NCBI RefSeq assembly: GCF_014217805.1
Contig: NZ_CP055156.1
Span: 3,168,585 to 3,232,584, forward strand
Origin: Adhaeribacter swui
Lineage (GTDB): Bacteria > Bacteroidota > Bacteroidia > Cytophagales > Hymenobacteraceae
Reading direction: 5' to 3'
DNA length: 64,000 nt
The notes under the pieces are model-generated. The model was not told the DNA's origin and did no database searches. It worked only from the letters and a program-made list of their open reading frames with translations. Position 1 is the first letter of the stretch, and every line of letters starts with the position of its first letter. Positions 34,869 through 44,295 of the stretch are shown here, in pieces. The translations under genes and the position numbers were made by a program.

Positions 34869-37010
34869 TTAAAATCGCACCCGGATGCCTGGACCCAGAA
34901 AGTAAAACCAAGGATCGGTCTTTTTAGAAATAAAGTAGCCACCACCCAAATACAACGGAAAAGTAAGTTTAGAATCGCGGGTAGTGGGGTAGATGGCGCC
35001 AATAATTACAGCGCCAATGTCGCGGTCTACGTCGGGGCTGCTGCTAAAGTTAAAAGCGTTTAGCGCCAGGAAACCAGCGCCAACTTTATATGGCCGGTAA
35101 CGGGCAATTTTTTCCGGATGATAAAAACTCATCTGGGCAATCATGGCCATGGAAATACCCCCTAAATCGCCGTACCCCGATTCGCCTTGCTTCTTCACGA
35201 GTAAACCCGCCGGAAACGACACATCAATATCAAACTTGGTTCGCCGGCGAAGCACTAAATCCATTTTTTTTACAATGCCTTCGCCGCCGTATTTGTCTTT
35301 ATCGTGCCGGATCGTAATCTCAATCCGCGACCATTCGTCTAAATCGTAGGTTTTTCGGCCCAGAATATTGTTTAAACTAATGTCGCCGAGCGTGCAATCT
35401 TTACCGCCGTAAAAAGCATAACGCGGCGAATTTTCGCCAGGGCAAATCACAATGTCCTCAATTCGCCGCTGGTCAATCAGGTCGTTGCGGCTATTGGTTA
35501 CCCGGATATCAATGTCTAAATATTGGCGACCGTACAAAGTTGCATCGCGGTCGATGATGCTGGGGTTAAACGAAAAAACCACGTCTTTTAAAACCCGATC
35601 GTGAAACAAAGGCCCATCTACCACCGCGGCTACTACCCGCGATTGGTCGCCGTAGTTTATGGATATAAAATCAAAAGTACGGGGTCGCTGGTATTCGCGC
35701 ACAGTTAAGGCAAAATTGGTATTAATGGCCCGGTTGTAAATGCCAATGCGTTTGCGTTTAATGTTTAAGGGCACTTCTAATTTATACACCCGTGCGGTTT
35801 CGGTGCGCAGCGACGAATCCGAAGTAATATCAGTTAAGTCGTCGAATTGAAAACGGGCTTTGTGTAATCCCTCGCCTTCGATGCGCAGGTTAATAATTTC
35901 GCCGGGGTTTACGGTTAAGTTATTTGTCCAGTCGCCGCCTTCGTGCAGAACCAGAATGTTTTTTACGGTGGTATTGGGCGTTATCGAGAAGTTGGTAATA
36001 AACTTAGTTTGGTCGCCATCTTTAATGTACAAATACCCTTCAGAAATCCGATGATAATTATAAACCCGCAGCCAGCAAAGCACTCGGTTATTAGTAACGG
36101 TATTGCGCGTAAATAATTCGGCAATTAATACGCCGCCGGGTTGTTCCTGGTCTTCGATGCGGTAGGTTTTCTGGAGGTTAATGGCCCAGTTATTTTCAAT
36201 CATTACTTCCACACCTTTGGTGCGGGCTACTTCATCAGAAGTAATTTCTTTTTTATCAATGTTAATAAATTTCAGGCGACTGGCTTTTACCGTAAACGTT
36301 TTTTGAATAACGGGCAAATGGTATTGCGGCTTTTGGTATTTGTTTAAAGTGGGTTTATTGGTTTGTAGTTGCAAATTTAAAATTTTGCTTCCTAAGGCGT
36401 TGGGCATTATGTGCAAGCGCAACGTACCATTGCTTTCGGATAAACGATAGTCCAGCCCATCGCTTTTTACCCAGTCGGTTTGTAGCCGTATGTTTTTTAA
36501 ATTGTTGGTAGTTAGTTCAAAAGTTTTCTCTTCGCCCACATACAAATCGGTATCGTTGCTCGTAAATTGCACGGTGGTATTGGTTACCGGAAGAAGCTTA
36601 ATTACTTCTACCCGGGGCGGAGCCGCAGTGGTATCCTGAATGGAAAAAGTAAAGTTTAAAAACTGCGAAGTCGTTAAATTTTTAAATTTAACCTTAACTT
36701 TAAAATACTGGTCATTCACGTTTACTACCGAATCCAGAAGGTTGTAGTCAGCGGAGTTGGCCAGCGAAAGATTATAAATGGCCGCCATGTTTTTGGCGTA
36801 TAAGTTTACTTCGGCAATTTCGTCGTCGTTGTCGTAAGTAAATGCCATTTGCGGTTCGCCGTTGGCGTAAATCGTGTTTTGGCTGCGGCTGTAAACGGTA
36901 GTATCTACTTTTAAAACTACCTCGTTAAAAGCGGAATTTTGCGCGTAGCCGGGCAGCAAGCTCCCCAACCACAGCAAGAACAAGAATAGTATACGTTTTT
37001 CCGAAGGCAT
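34869..37010 (-). CDS. Large exported beta-rich protein of unknown function
   Basis: I do not recognise this 713-residue protein. The signal peptide ends near PGYAQ (residue 23). The body is almost all predicted beta strand, with Ig-like stretches (for example VGEEKTFELTTNNLKNIRLQ, VNPGEIINLRIEGEGLHKARF). The last 130 residues (FPAGLLVKKQG..., GVGFLALNAF-like strands, LTFPLYLGGGYFISKK) end in the terminal sequence FYFLGPGIRVRF, which looks like an outer-membrane beta segment with a C-terminal Phe. It could be an outer-membrane or gliding/secretion-associated protein; this is inference. It is monocistronic. Confidence 0.75.
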   Translation of the reverse strand: MPSEKRILFLFLLWLGSLLPGYAQNSAFNEVVLKVDTTVYSRSQNTIYANGEPQMAFTYDNDDEIAEVNLYAKNMAAIYNLSLANSADYNLLDSVVNVNDQYFKVKVKFKNLTTSQFLNFTFSIQDTTAAPPRVEVIKLLPVTNTTVQFTSNDTDLYVGEEKTFELTTNNLKNIRLQTDWVKSDGLDYRLSESNGTLRLHIMPNALGSKILNLQLQTNKPTLNKYQKPQYHLPVIQKTFTVKASRLKFINIDKKEITSDEVARTKGVEVMIENNWAINLQKTYRIEDQEQPGGVLIAELFTRNTVTNNRVLCWLRVYNYHRISEGYLYIKDGDQTKFITNFSITPNTTVKNILVLHEGGDWTNNLTVNPGEIINLRIEGEGLHKARFQFDDLTDITSDSSLRTETARVYKLEVPLNIKRKRIGIYNRAINTNFALTVREYQRPRTFDFISINYGDQSRVVAAVVDGPLFHDRVLKDVVFSFNPSIIDRDATLYGRQYLDIDIRVTNSRNDLIDQRRIEDIVICPGENSPRYAFYGGKDCTLGDISLNNILGRKTYDLDEWSRIEITIRHDKDKYGGEGIVKKMDLVLRRRTKFDIDVSFPAGLLVKKQGESGYGDLGGISMAMIAQMSFYHPEKIARYRPYKVGAGFLALNAFNFSSSPDVDRDIGAVIIGAIYPTTRDSKLTFPLYLGGGYFISKKTDPWFYFLGPGIRVRF

Positions 37011-37215
37011 TTACTTTAAAAAATACAAAATTTAAAAAAGGAGCTAAGTACTGTATTCCGAAATAGCTTTTTAAAAATAATCAATTCTCCTGCACCTGTT
37101 CCTGCAAACAGTAAAGGTAATAGTAAAACCCAATAGAGAAGAATAGCACTAAGGATATATTTTAACTATATCCGGAATTGAAGCGCTAGAGCTAAAGGCA
37201 GAAAATTATTTTTAG

Positions 37216-37223
37216 TAGTTTTG
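37216..37223 (+). promoter_or_regulatory. Possible -7 promoter box of pyrF
   Basis: TAGTTTTG matches TAnnTTTG and lies 31 bp before the pyrF ATG. A well-spaced TTTG/TTG at -33 is not clear, so only the -7 box is supported. Confidence 0.4.
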
Positions 37224-37254
37224 TCCACCTGCTGTTATTTTAACTTTAGCCCCC

Positions 37255-38088
37255 ATGACCAAAGAGGAATTATTTACCCAGATTAAAAAAAAACAATCGT
37301 ATTTATGCGTGGGTCTGGATACTGATTTGAAAAGAATTCCGGCGCACCTGCTCGATACCGAAGACCCGGTATTTGAATTTAATCGCCAAATAATTGATGC
37401 CACCGCCGATTTATGCGTGGCCTATAAACCCAATATTGCTTTTTATGAAGCCTTAGGCCCAAAAGGCTGGATAAGTCTGGAAAAAACCTTAAACTATATA
37501 CCTCAAGATATATTTACCATTGCCGATGCCAAACGCGGCGATATCGGCAATACTTCGGAACTATATGCCCGGGCGTTTTTTGAAAATTTAACTTTTGACT
37601 CGATTACCGTAGCGCCTTACATGGGCGAAGATTCGGTGAAGCCATTTTTGCTGCAAGCGGGCAAATGGGTAATCTTGCTGGCGCTCACCTCTAACCCCGG
37701 CAGTGCCGATTTTCAATTGCTGCAAACCGACGACGGCACCGCCGATTACTCCCGCTGCCTGTTCGAGAATGTACTGGAAACCAGCAAAGCGTGGGCTACC
37801 GATGAACAGCTTATGTACGTAGTAGGCGCTACCCGCCCGGATTTTATACAGCGCGTGCGCGACATCGTGCCGCATCACTTTTTACTGGTGCCAGGGGTAG
37901 GAGCTCAGGGCGGCAGTTTGGCCGAAATATCACGCTTAGGCATGAACCCGCATTGCGGTTTATTGGTTAACTCGTCGCGTAACATCATATACGCATCCTC
38001 AGGTACTGATTTTGCCGAGCAAGCCCGTTCGGCGGCTTTATTGGTGCAACAAGAAATGGCCGGTTATTTAAATCAATATTTGGGGTAG
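37255..38088 (+). CDS. pyrF: Orotidine-5'-phosphate decarboxylase
   Basis: PyrF removes the carboxyl group of OMP to give UMP, the last step of de novo pyrimidine synthesis. The 277-residue length and the motif [21 protein letters not shown] (about residues 92-112), with the Asp-Lys-Asp catalytic set, mark the type 2 (longer) PyrF family used by Bacteroidota and actinobacteria. [14 protein letters not shown] near the start and [11 protein letters not shown] near residue 210 are further landmarks. The ATG lies 31 bp after a promoter-like box; the DUF2851 gene follows after 48 bp. Confidence 0.95.
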   Translation: MTKEELFTQIKKKQSYLCVGLDTDLKRIPAHLLDTEDPVFEFNRQIIDATADLCVAYKPNIAFYEALGPKGWISLEKTLNYIPQDIFTIADAKRGDIGNTSELYARAFFENLTFDSITVAPYMGEDSVKPFLLQAGKWVILLALTSNPGSADFQLLQTDDGTADYSRCLFENVLETSKAWATDEQLMYVVGATRPDFIQRVRDIVPHHFLLVPGVGAQGGSLAEISRLGMNPHCGLLVNSSRNIIYASSGTDFAEQARSAALLVQQEMAGYLNQYLG

Positions 38089-38136
38089 CGTAAAAACTGG
38101 TTATACATCCAATTTTTAAAAATTTAAGCTGTTGCC

Positions 38137-39444
38137 GTGAAATCAACCAATCTTTTTAAAGAAGATTTTCTGCATTATGTGTGGCAGCAACAATATTTTG
38201 ATAAAACCGGTTTAGTTACTACTCAAAACAAGGCCGTGGTGGTGCTAAAACCCGGTTATTATAACACTGATGCCGGCCCGGATTTTACGAATGCCCGCCT
38301 GCGGATTGGCTCCGAAGAATGGAATGGCAGCGTTGAAATACACGTATTTGCCTCGGACTGGGAAAAACACACGCACCAAAACGACCCGAAATACAACCAG
38401 GTAGTTTTACACGTAGTCTGGGATAACGACAAACCGGTACATCGGGCTGATGGAAGTGAAATTCCAACGTTAGCATTACGCGGGCGTGTTCCGCTACATT
38501 TAATTAATACTTACCAGCAATTTTTAACTAACCGCCACGAAATTCCGTGCCGGCCTTTTGCCCCCGAAGTACCTAGTTTGATTAAAACCAGCATGCAGGA
38601 ACGCGTCCGGATGGAACGTCTCGACGAAAAAGCCGGTCGGGTATTAGCCTTGCTGGCGCAAACGGGAAATAACTGGGAGGAAACTTGTTATGCCTGGCTG
38701 CTGAGTAACTTTGGTTTTAAAATTAACCAGGTAGGTATGCAGCGATTGGCCGCTCTGTTACCATATGCGGTGTTGCGTCGCCACCAACACCACTTACCAA
38801 CTCTCGAAGCCTTAATTTTGGGGCAAGCCGGATTTTTAAATTTAGATACGCCAGACGAATACGTGCGGCCGTTACAGCAGGAATTTAAATACTTGAGGCA
38901 CAAATACAGTTTGGCTCCCGGTCTGCACCGAGCAGATTGGAATTTTTTGCGGCTGCGGCCGGCTAATTTTCCGCCGGTACGTTTGGCTCAGTTTGCCGCC
39001 TTGTTGCATCAGCACGTGCATTTGTTTTCGGATTTGCTGGCGGCTAATTCTTTTAAAGAGTGGCAAGCTTATTTCGAGGCAAAACCATCCGCTTACTGGC
39101 AAAATCACGTTATTCCGGGCCAAGAATCTACCCGGGCACCAAAAGGAATGGGTAAAAGCAGCATTGACTTGTTATTGATAAATGCGGTAGCGCCTTTACT
39201 GGTAGCATACGGAAGATACAAAAACGACGAAGTTTACGTGGACAAAGCCATTGCTTTACTGGAACAGTTACCTCCGGAAGATAACCGCATTACCCGCTTG
39301 TACACCGATTTAGATTTCTACCATAAAACAGCCGCCGATTCGCAGGCCTTGCTGCAGTTAAACCAGCATTACTGCGTGCCCCGGCAATGTTTGCATTGCC
39401 GCATCGGTAATTATATTTTAAAACAAAATCCGTTAGCCCAATGA
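38137..39444 (+). CDS. DUF2851-family protein
   Basis: This 435-residue protein belongs to a conserved Bacteroidota family of unknown function (DUF2851). Diagnostic parts are FLHYVWQQQYFD near the start, NTDAGPDFTNARLRIG and WNGSVEIHVFASDWEKHTH (about residues 45-85), and a C-terminal CVPRQCLHCRIGNYIL with three Cys in a CX4CX2C arrangement that could bind metal. The start is GTG at 38137; an in-frame TAA at 38125 excludes any upstream start. The stop overlaps the next gene's ATG by four bases, so the two are translationally coupled. Confidence 0.88.
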   Translation: MKSTNLFKEDFLHYVWQQQYFDKTGLVTTQNKAVVVLKPGYYNTDAGPDFTNARLRIGSEEWNGSVEIHVFASDWEKHTHQNDPKYNQVVLHVVWDNDKPVHRADGSEIPTLALRGRVPLHLINTYQQFLTNRHEIPCRPFAPEVPSLIKTSMQERVRMERLDEKAGRVLALLAQTGNNWEETCYAWLLSNFGFKINQVGMQRLAALLPYAVLRRHQHHLPTLEALILGQAGFLNLDTPDEYVRPLQQEFKYLRHKYSLAPGLHRADWNFLRLRPANFPPVRLAQFAALLHQHVHLFSDLLAANSFKEWQAYFEAKPSAYWQNHVIPGQESTRAPKGMGKSSIDLLLINAVAPLLVAYGRYKNDEVYVDKAIALLEQLPPEDNRITRLYTDLDFYHKTAADSQALLQLNQHYCVPRQCLHCRIGNYILKQNPLAQ

Positions 39445-40745
39445 ATTTACTATATCTGTTGGGCAACCTGCTGCTGTTGGGCGGGCTTGTTTTTGTTTTA
39501 TGGCGATCGGCTAAGCCTAATTTTTTAAAGATTTTCTTTTGGCCGGCCATAATTTTAAAAGTAGGAGCGGGGTTGCTGGTAGGGTGGTTATACCAGCATT
39601 ATTTAAGCGGTGGCGATACGTTTGTATACCAGCAGCAGGCCGAAATATTGAATGCTTACGCCTTGCAGGAGCCTAAAAACTACCTGCATTTTATTTTCAC
39701 CGGCGAATATCCTAGCGAATACTTGTACAATGCCATGCGTTTTAGAGGGTATTCTAACTCTTTTTTTATAGTGCTGTTACTGCATTTTTTTAATTTTATC
39801 ACGCATAACAGTTATTACCTGAATAGCCTTTATTTTTCGCTGTTTAGTTTTTGGGGATGCTGGCAGCTTACCAAAGCTTTAACGCAACTATTTCCGGATA
39901 CCAAAGTGGCGGCGGCTTTTGCTTTTTTATTTTTTCCGACTGTTGTTTTCTGGACTTCGGGGGTGTTAAAAGAAAGTATTCTTGTGGGCAGTTGTGCTTT
40001 ACTCCTGGCAGCTACCTTGCGCTTACTTTATCAAGTAAATACAACATTTGCCTCGCTGCTAATGTTGGTAGTGGGGGCTTATTTTTGCTTTAAAATTAGG
40101 TTTTATTTTGCGGTGGCTTATTTTCCTTTGCTGGCCAGCTTTGCCTTGCTCCAGCACTTCGGGCGAAAAATGCATTTTTCAGAAAGTAAAAAGCTGGTTT
40201 TTTACGGGGTTGCTTTGTTGGTGTTAGGTATTATGGCTTCGTTCTTACACGAAGCAGTTACGCCCGAGTACTTTTTTAAAGAAATGATAAAAAGCTACGA
40301 GATGACCCGGGCTATGACAACCCGGGAAGCTTATATTCATTTACCCGACCTGCAACCCACTTACCAAAGTTTAATTTACTACGCCCCAAAAGCAATCAGC
40401 AGCGTTTTATTCCGGCCTTTTATAGGCGAAATCAACACCCCAGCCTATTTTTTAGCTGGCCTGGAAAATCTACTCGTACTAATAATAACCCTATCGGCTT
40501 TGTTTACTTTTCGGAGAAGCCTACCGACGCTACCATCTACCCTGGTGCTTTCGCTGCTTATTTATTCATTGGTGGTGGCGGCTTTAATTGGTTATTCCAC
40601 GGCTAATCTGGGTTCGGTAAGCCGGTACAAAGTAGCTTTTATGCCGTTTTTGCTATACGTATTGTTACAAACCGGCCTGAATCAAAAAATAATGAACTGG
40701 CTGGGAAAAAGGTTTATCCACTGTTTTATCTCAGATTCAGTTTAA
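39441..40745 (+). CDS. Multi-spanning membrane protein of unknown function
   Basis: This 434-residue protein has about ten hydrophobic helices and no signal peptide. NLLYLLGNLLLLGGLVFVLW forms the first helix, and loops such as YLSGGDTFVYQQQAEILNAY and LKESILVGSCALLLAATLRL recall polyprenyl-phosphate-dependent glycosyltransferases or oligosaccharide polymerases; this is a weak resemblance and no catalytic motif is certain. It overlaps the DUF2851 gene by ATGA. A promoter between it and the acyltransferase gene ends the operon here. Confidence 0.75.
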   Translation: MNLLYLLGNLLLLGGLVFVLWRSAKPNFLKIFFWPAIILKVGAGLLVGWLYQHYLSGGDTFVYQQQAEILNAYALQEPKNYLHFIFTGEYPSEYLYNAMRFRGYSNSFFIVLLLHFFNFITHNSYYLNSLYFSLFSFWGCWQLTKALTQLFPDTKVAAAFAFLFFPTVVFWTSGVLKESILVGSCALLLAATLRLLYQVNTTFASLLMLVVGAYFCFKIRFYFAVAYFPLLASFALLQHFGRKMHFSESKKLVFYGVALLVLGIMASFLHEAVTPEYFFKEMIKSYEMTRAMTTREAYIHLPDLQPTYQSLIYYAPKAISSVLFRPFIGEINTPAYFLAGLENLLVLIITLSALFTFRRSLPTLPSTLVLSLLIYSLVVAALIGYSTANLGSVSRYKVAFMPFLLYVLLQTGLNQKIMNWLGKRFIHCFISDSV

Positions 40746-40753
40746 AACCAGCA

Positions 40754-40784
40754 TTGCAAGCCGCCCCGGAAAGCTGTACCTTTG
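40754..40784 (+). promoter_or_regulatory. Bacteroidota-type promoter before hexapeptide acyltransferase
   Basis: TTG at 40754-40756 and TACCTTTG at 40777-40784, with a 20-base spacer, fit the -33/-7 consensus of the primary sigma factor. The transcript would start near 40790, close to a 21-codon open frame (40788-40853), leaving a leader of about 80 bases before the acyltransferase ATG. Confidence 0.65.
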
Positions 40785-40868
40785 CAGATGAAAGTTAAAC
40801 TGGTTGGAGGTGGTGCAAACCAATCTTTGCTTCCGTATAACTTACAACATTAAACTTTTTAGTAACCT

Positions 40869-41501
40869 ATGCAGAATCCTGTAATTATTCTCGGCGCTCA
40901 GAAACTGGGTACCGCGGCTCTCGATATTTTTCAAAGTAACAACGTAATTGTGTATTGCTTCCTGGACGACGAAGTAAAGTTGCACCAAACCGAAGTAAAC
41001 AACATTACAGTAATGGGTACCACCGACGACCCGGAATTTTTAAAAATTTTAGGTAAAAAGTGCGAAGTGTTTGTAGCTGCCGAAGAAACTGCCACCCGCA
41101 AAAGCTTAATTAATTTACTTAAAGACGAATACCAGGCTACCCCGGTAAACGCCATCCATAAATTTACGGCCGTATCCGAAAACGCCTGGTTGGGTCACGG
41201 GAATTTAATTAACGCCGGAGCCGTAATTAACGCCAATGCCCGCATCAATAACTATTGCATTATTCAATCACGTGCCCTGATTGAATCCGGCGCGGAGCTG
41301 GCCGATTTCGTGCAGGTAGGAGCCGGTGCTATTGTAAGTGCCGACGTAACCGTAGAAGAAGGTGCCTTTATTGGGGCTGGAGCGGTAATAGTAGCTGGTA
41401 TTAAAATCGGTAAAAAAGCCCGTGTAGGTGCTGGTGCCGTAGTAGTAGCCGATGTGCCCGCCAACCAAACTGTTTTCGGTAATCCGGCACAAAAAGTATA
41501 A
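40869..41501 (+). CDS. NeuD/PglD-like acyltransferase with hexapeptide repeats
   Basis: A 210-residue sugar O- or N-acyltransferase. The N-terminal half (PVIILGAQKLGTAALDIF, residues 4-21) is the Rossmann-like PglD N domain, and the second half is a left-handed beta helix of hexapeptide repeats (NAGAVINANARINNYCIIQSRALIE, VGAGAIVSADVTVEEGAFIGAGAVI). FGNPAQKV at the end matches the family. Such enzymes acetylate UDP-sugars or sialic acid precursors for surface polysaccharides, with acetyl-CoA as donor. No other surface-sugar gene is adjacent except possibly the membrane protein before it. Confidence 0.88.
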   Translation: MQNPVIILGAQKLGTAALDIFQSNNVIVYCFLDDEVKLHQTEVNNITVMGTTDDPEFLKILGKKCEVFVAAEETATRKSLINLLKDEYQATPVNAIHKFTAVSENAWLGHGNLINAGAVINANARINNYCIIQSRALIESGAELADFVQVGAGAIVSADVTVEEGAFIGAGAVIVAGIKIGKKARVGAGAVVVADVPANQTVFGNPAQKV

Positions 41502-41530
41502 AACCGTTGTTTACGCAAGCAGTTAAGCTG

Positions 41531-41562
41531 TTTGAAAAACTGTTGTTTGCACCTTAACTTTG
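41531..41562 (+). promoter_or_regulatory. Bacteroidota-type promoter of trhO
   Basis: TTTG at 41531-41534 and TAACTTTG at 41555-41562 are separated by 20 bases, an excellent match to the TTTG/TAnnTTTG pair. The leader to the trhO ATG would be about 100 bases. Confidence 0.7.
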
Positions 41563-41672
41563 CATAATTTAAAAGGATGTAGATGGAAGCAAATTTTTAA
41601 AATTTTGTCTAACATCCAACGTCTAATATCTATCATCTAAAAAAATACACTCGGTCTGAAACCAAGCTTTGT

Positions 41673-42626
41673 ATGAAAGATTATTCTGTATTACTGTATT
41701 ACTGTTACACTCCTATTGCTGATCCGGAAGCTTTCCGGGAAGAACATCACCGGCTGTGCTTATCTTTAAATTTGCGGGGCCGCATTATTGTAGCCGCCGA
41801 AGGCTTGAACGGCACGGTATCGGGTTTGCGGGAAGACTGCGAAAAGTACATGGAAACGGTTAAAGCCGATCCGCGGTTTGCCAGAATTGACTTTAAAGTA
41901 GATGCCTCGGATAAGCACACTTTTGCCAAACTGCACGTGCGCCACAAACCAGAAATCGTGCACAGCAAACTGCACCACATCGACCCGAATAAACGCACCG
42001 GCATTCACCTGGAACCGCTGGAATTTAAAAAAATGAAAGACCAGGACGATGTAGTGGTACTGGATGTACGCTCGGATTATGAGCATTCGGTAGGTCGATT
42101 TAAAAATTCCGTTACCTTACCCATCGAGAACTTCCGCGACTTTCCGGAGAAGATTGATGAGTTAAAAGAAAAATACAAAGACAAAAAAATACTGACCTAC
42201 TGCACCGGCGGTATTAAATGCGAAAAAGCCAGCGCTTTTTTATTGGACCAAGGTTTCGAGAACGTGTACCAGTTACACGGGGGCATTATTAAATACGGTT
42301 TTGAAGCCGATGGCGAAGATTTTGAAGGCAAATGCTACGTATTCGATAACCGCTTAACCGTAGACGTAAACAAAGTAAATCCTACGGTAATTTCTACGTG
42401 CTACGTGTGCGGCACAACCAGCGACCGCATGGTAAACTGCGCGAACCCGGAGTGTAACATTCACGTGGCCATGTGCGAAGCCTGCGGCGAAACCATGCAC
42501 GGCGCTTGCTCTGATACCTGTAAAGAGCACCCCAAAGTACGACCTTACAATGGCACGGGATATTACCAAAAAGAATTAAACGGCTATAACCCGCTCAAAG
42601 GTTTAAAGCGCGCCAAAGCCAATTAA
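41673..42626 (+). CDS. trhO: tRNA uridine(34) hydroxylase / rhodanese-related protein
   Basis: TrhO (formerly YceA) hydroxylates uridine 34 of certain tRNAs to 5-hydroxyuridine with molecular oxygen. The 317-residue protein has the N-terminal acylphosphatase-like domain (residues 1-110, RGRIIVAAEGLNGTVSG) and a rhodanese domain with the active loop YCTGGIKCEKAS, whose Cys177 and Cys183 are the key residues. The C-terminus carries a Cys-rich zinc-binding-like tail (CYVCGTTSDRMVNCANPEC, CEACGETMHGACSDTC). Length and order match the family. It has its own promoter. Confidence 0.94.
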   Translation: MKDYSVLLYYCYTPIADPEAFREEHHRLCLSLNLRGRIIVAAEGLNGTVSGLREDCEKYMETVKADPRFARIDFKVDASDKHTFAKLHVRHKPEIVHSKLHHIDPNKRTGIHLEPLEFKKMKDQDDVVVLDVRSDYEHSVGRFKNSVTLPIENFRDFPEKIDELKEKYKDKKILTYCTGGIKCEKASAFLLDQGFENVYQLHGGIIKYGFEADGEDFEGKCYVFDNRLTVDVNKVNPTVISTCYVCGTTSDRMVNCANPECNIHVAMCEACGETMHGACSDTCKEHPKVRPYNGTGYYQKELNGYNPLKGLKRAKAN

Positions 42627-42750
42627 AATTTTAAAAATTTAAAATTCTAATAACCCGGTAACCCGAAAAAGTTATCGGGTTTTATTTTTTATAAACACAA
42701 ATTGCATCTGCGCGTACTTTTACCCAACAAACACCTTTAAACAGAAAGCT

Positions 42751-43623
42751 ATGCCTATTGCCGAATCAGAATTAATCTTGAACCCGGATGGAAGCGTGTA
42801 CCATTTAAATTTGCTGCCCGAGCATATATCCGACACTATTTTAACTGTAGGCGACCCGGAGCGGGTGCCGCGCATCAGTAAATATTTTGATTCTATTGAA
42901 GTGCAAATTGCCAAACGCGAATTTGTAACCCATACCGGCTACTACAAAGGCAAACGGCTTACGGTATTATCTACGGGCATGGGTACCGATAACGTGGAAA
43001 TTGTGATGAACGAGTTAGATGCGCTGGTAAATATAGATCTGGTAACCCGCGAAATAAACGAGGAACATATTCCTTTAAATATTATTCGGTTGGGTACCTC
43101 GGGCGCTTTGCAGGAATCTATCCCAATAGGTAGTTTGCTGGTAAGCGAGTACGCCGTAGGCCTGGATACGCTCATGCAGTTTTACCCCTTGGTGCAAACC
43201 GGTTACGAAAACACGATTAGCAGCGCTTTGCAGGAAAATTTGCAACTCAGCTTTCAGCCGTACTGCGTGCGGGGTTCGGATATTTTGCGGGAGCAATTAG
43301 CGCACGATTACGTGGCGGGCAACACCTTAACCTGTCCGGGTTTTTACGCCCCGCAAGGTCGGGTACTGCGCCTGGATTTAAAAGACAGCGAACTGATTAA
43401 TAACTTTAACCGCTTTAACGTAGAAGATTTCTGGCTTACTAACTTTGAAATGGAAACGGCGGGTTATTACGCTTTAGGTCGCATGCTGGGTCATGAAGTA
43501 GTATCGCTCAATGCCATTATCGTAAACCGGATAACCAAGCAGTTTGACTACAACGCCGACCAAACCATTGAAACCATGATTGTGCAAACCCTGGATCGGA
43601 TAGCCGCTATTGCCAAAGCATAA
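42751..43623 (+). CDS. Nucleoside phosphorylase (uridine phosphorylase-like)
   Basis: This 290-residue cytoplasmic enzyme cleaves a nucleoside with phosphate to base and ribose-1-phosphate. TVGDPERVPRISKYFDS (about residues 31-47) is the phosphate-binding GDPxR motif, LSTGMGTDNVEIVMNEL (about 73-89) and IRLGTSGALQESIPIGSLLVS follow, and the chain ends with the NFEMETAGYYALGRMLGH segment that holds the ribose-binding Glu-Met-Glu. It belongs to the PNP/UDP family; a uridine specificity is likely but not proven. A strong terminator follows. Confidence 0.9.
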   Translation: MPIAESELILNPDGSVYHLNLLPEHISDTILTVGDPERVPRISKYFDSIEVQIAKREFVTHTGYYKGKRLTVLSTGMGTDNVEIVMNELDALVNIDLVTREINEEHIPLNIIRLGTSGALQESIPIGSLLVSEYAVGLDTLMQFYPLVQTGYENTISSALQENLQLSFQPYCVRGSDILREQLAHDYVAGNTLTCPGFYAPQGRVLRLDLKDSELINNFNRFNVEDFWLTNFEMETAGYYALGRMLGHEVVSLNAIIVNRITKQFDYNADQTIETMIVQTLDRIAAIAKA

Positions 43624-43645
43624 TTAATAAAGATAGGGCTAATAC

Positions 43646-43685
43646 AAAGCAAAAAGGGGCAACGGTAGTTGCCCCTTTTTGCTTT
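43646..43685 (+). terminator. Rho-independent terminator of nucleoside phosphorylase gene
   Basis: Eighteen-base perfect arms (AAAGCAAAAAGGGGCAAC and complement) around a GGTA loop, 23 bp past the stop codon. Confidence 0.88.
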
Positions 43686-43781
43686 ACTTGTTTTGGTGCT
43701 TGGTTGGTTTTTACCGGATAAATGTAAGCGATTATTAGTTGAAGTAAACCGCTGAAAATTAAAATTTTAAAAAATTAATAA

Positions 43782-44081
43782 TTAAATATGTTCAATGCTG
43801 ATAATACACCGCACCGGCATTACTGTGCCGGATTTTAACGTAACAAAATCCTGGTCGTAGGCCCAAATGGTAGTTTCAACCCTTTTTACGTCGCCGGTTT
43901 CCGTTTGAAACAATATATTTACTTTACCGTGGTACTCATTGCCCAAATGTGCCGCCCATTTTAAATCGTGCAGGCGTTTTACTTTTTCAATTTTATCCGT
44001 AAGAACATCTTCGTGCGCAAACTTTAGCTGAGGAATGTCTTCTTTATCAACTAAATGCGGGTGCAGGTGGCTTGTTTCCAT
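43782..44081 (-). CDS. Conserved hypothetical protein
   Basis: I do not recognise a domain in this 99-residue protein. It is soluble, with an Ile/Lys-rich helix (EDVLTDKIEKVKRLHDLKWAAHLG) followed by beta strands that end VRCIISIEHI (KVNILFQTETGDVKRVETTIWAYDQDF, LKSGTVMPV). The strand pattern resembles small regulatory beta barrels such as SH3- or Tudor-like folds. The single-gene setting, an A/T-rich leader and normal codon use support a real gene. Confidence 0.7.
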   Translation of the reverse strand: METSHLHPHLVDKEDIPQLKFAHEDVLTDKIEKVKRLHDLKWAAHLGNEYHGKVNILFQTETGDVKRVETTIWAYDQDFVTLKSGTVMPVRCIISIEHI

Positions 44082-44251
44082 AATCCAGTATTAATGTGTG
44101 TTAGGTTGTATCAAGATAACGTTTTCCGGAAAATGGAAATATATAATAATTAAATATTTTCCGGAATCAGTTACACATATATACCGATTAAGGCTGCAAA
44201 TGTTAGTAATTTAAATAAACGATTGATTAAAATATTGAAAATGAAGTAAAA

Positions 44252-44272
44252 AGCCAGATAATTAATCCGGCT
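44252..44272 (-). terminator. Terminator of acyl-CoA reductase gene
   Basis: An eight-base stem with one mismatch (AGCCGGAT/ATCTGGCT on the minus strand) is followed by TTTTTACTT, 24 bp past the stop. Confidence 0.55.
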
Positions 44273-44295
44273 CTTATTTTTTAAATTTTTAAAAT

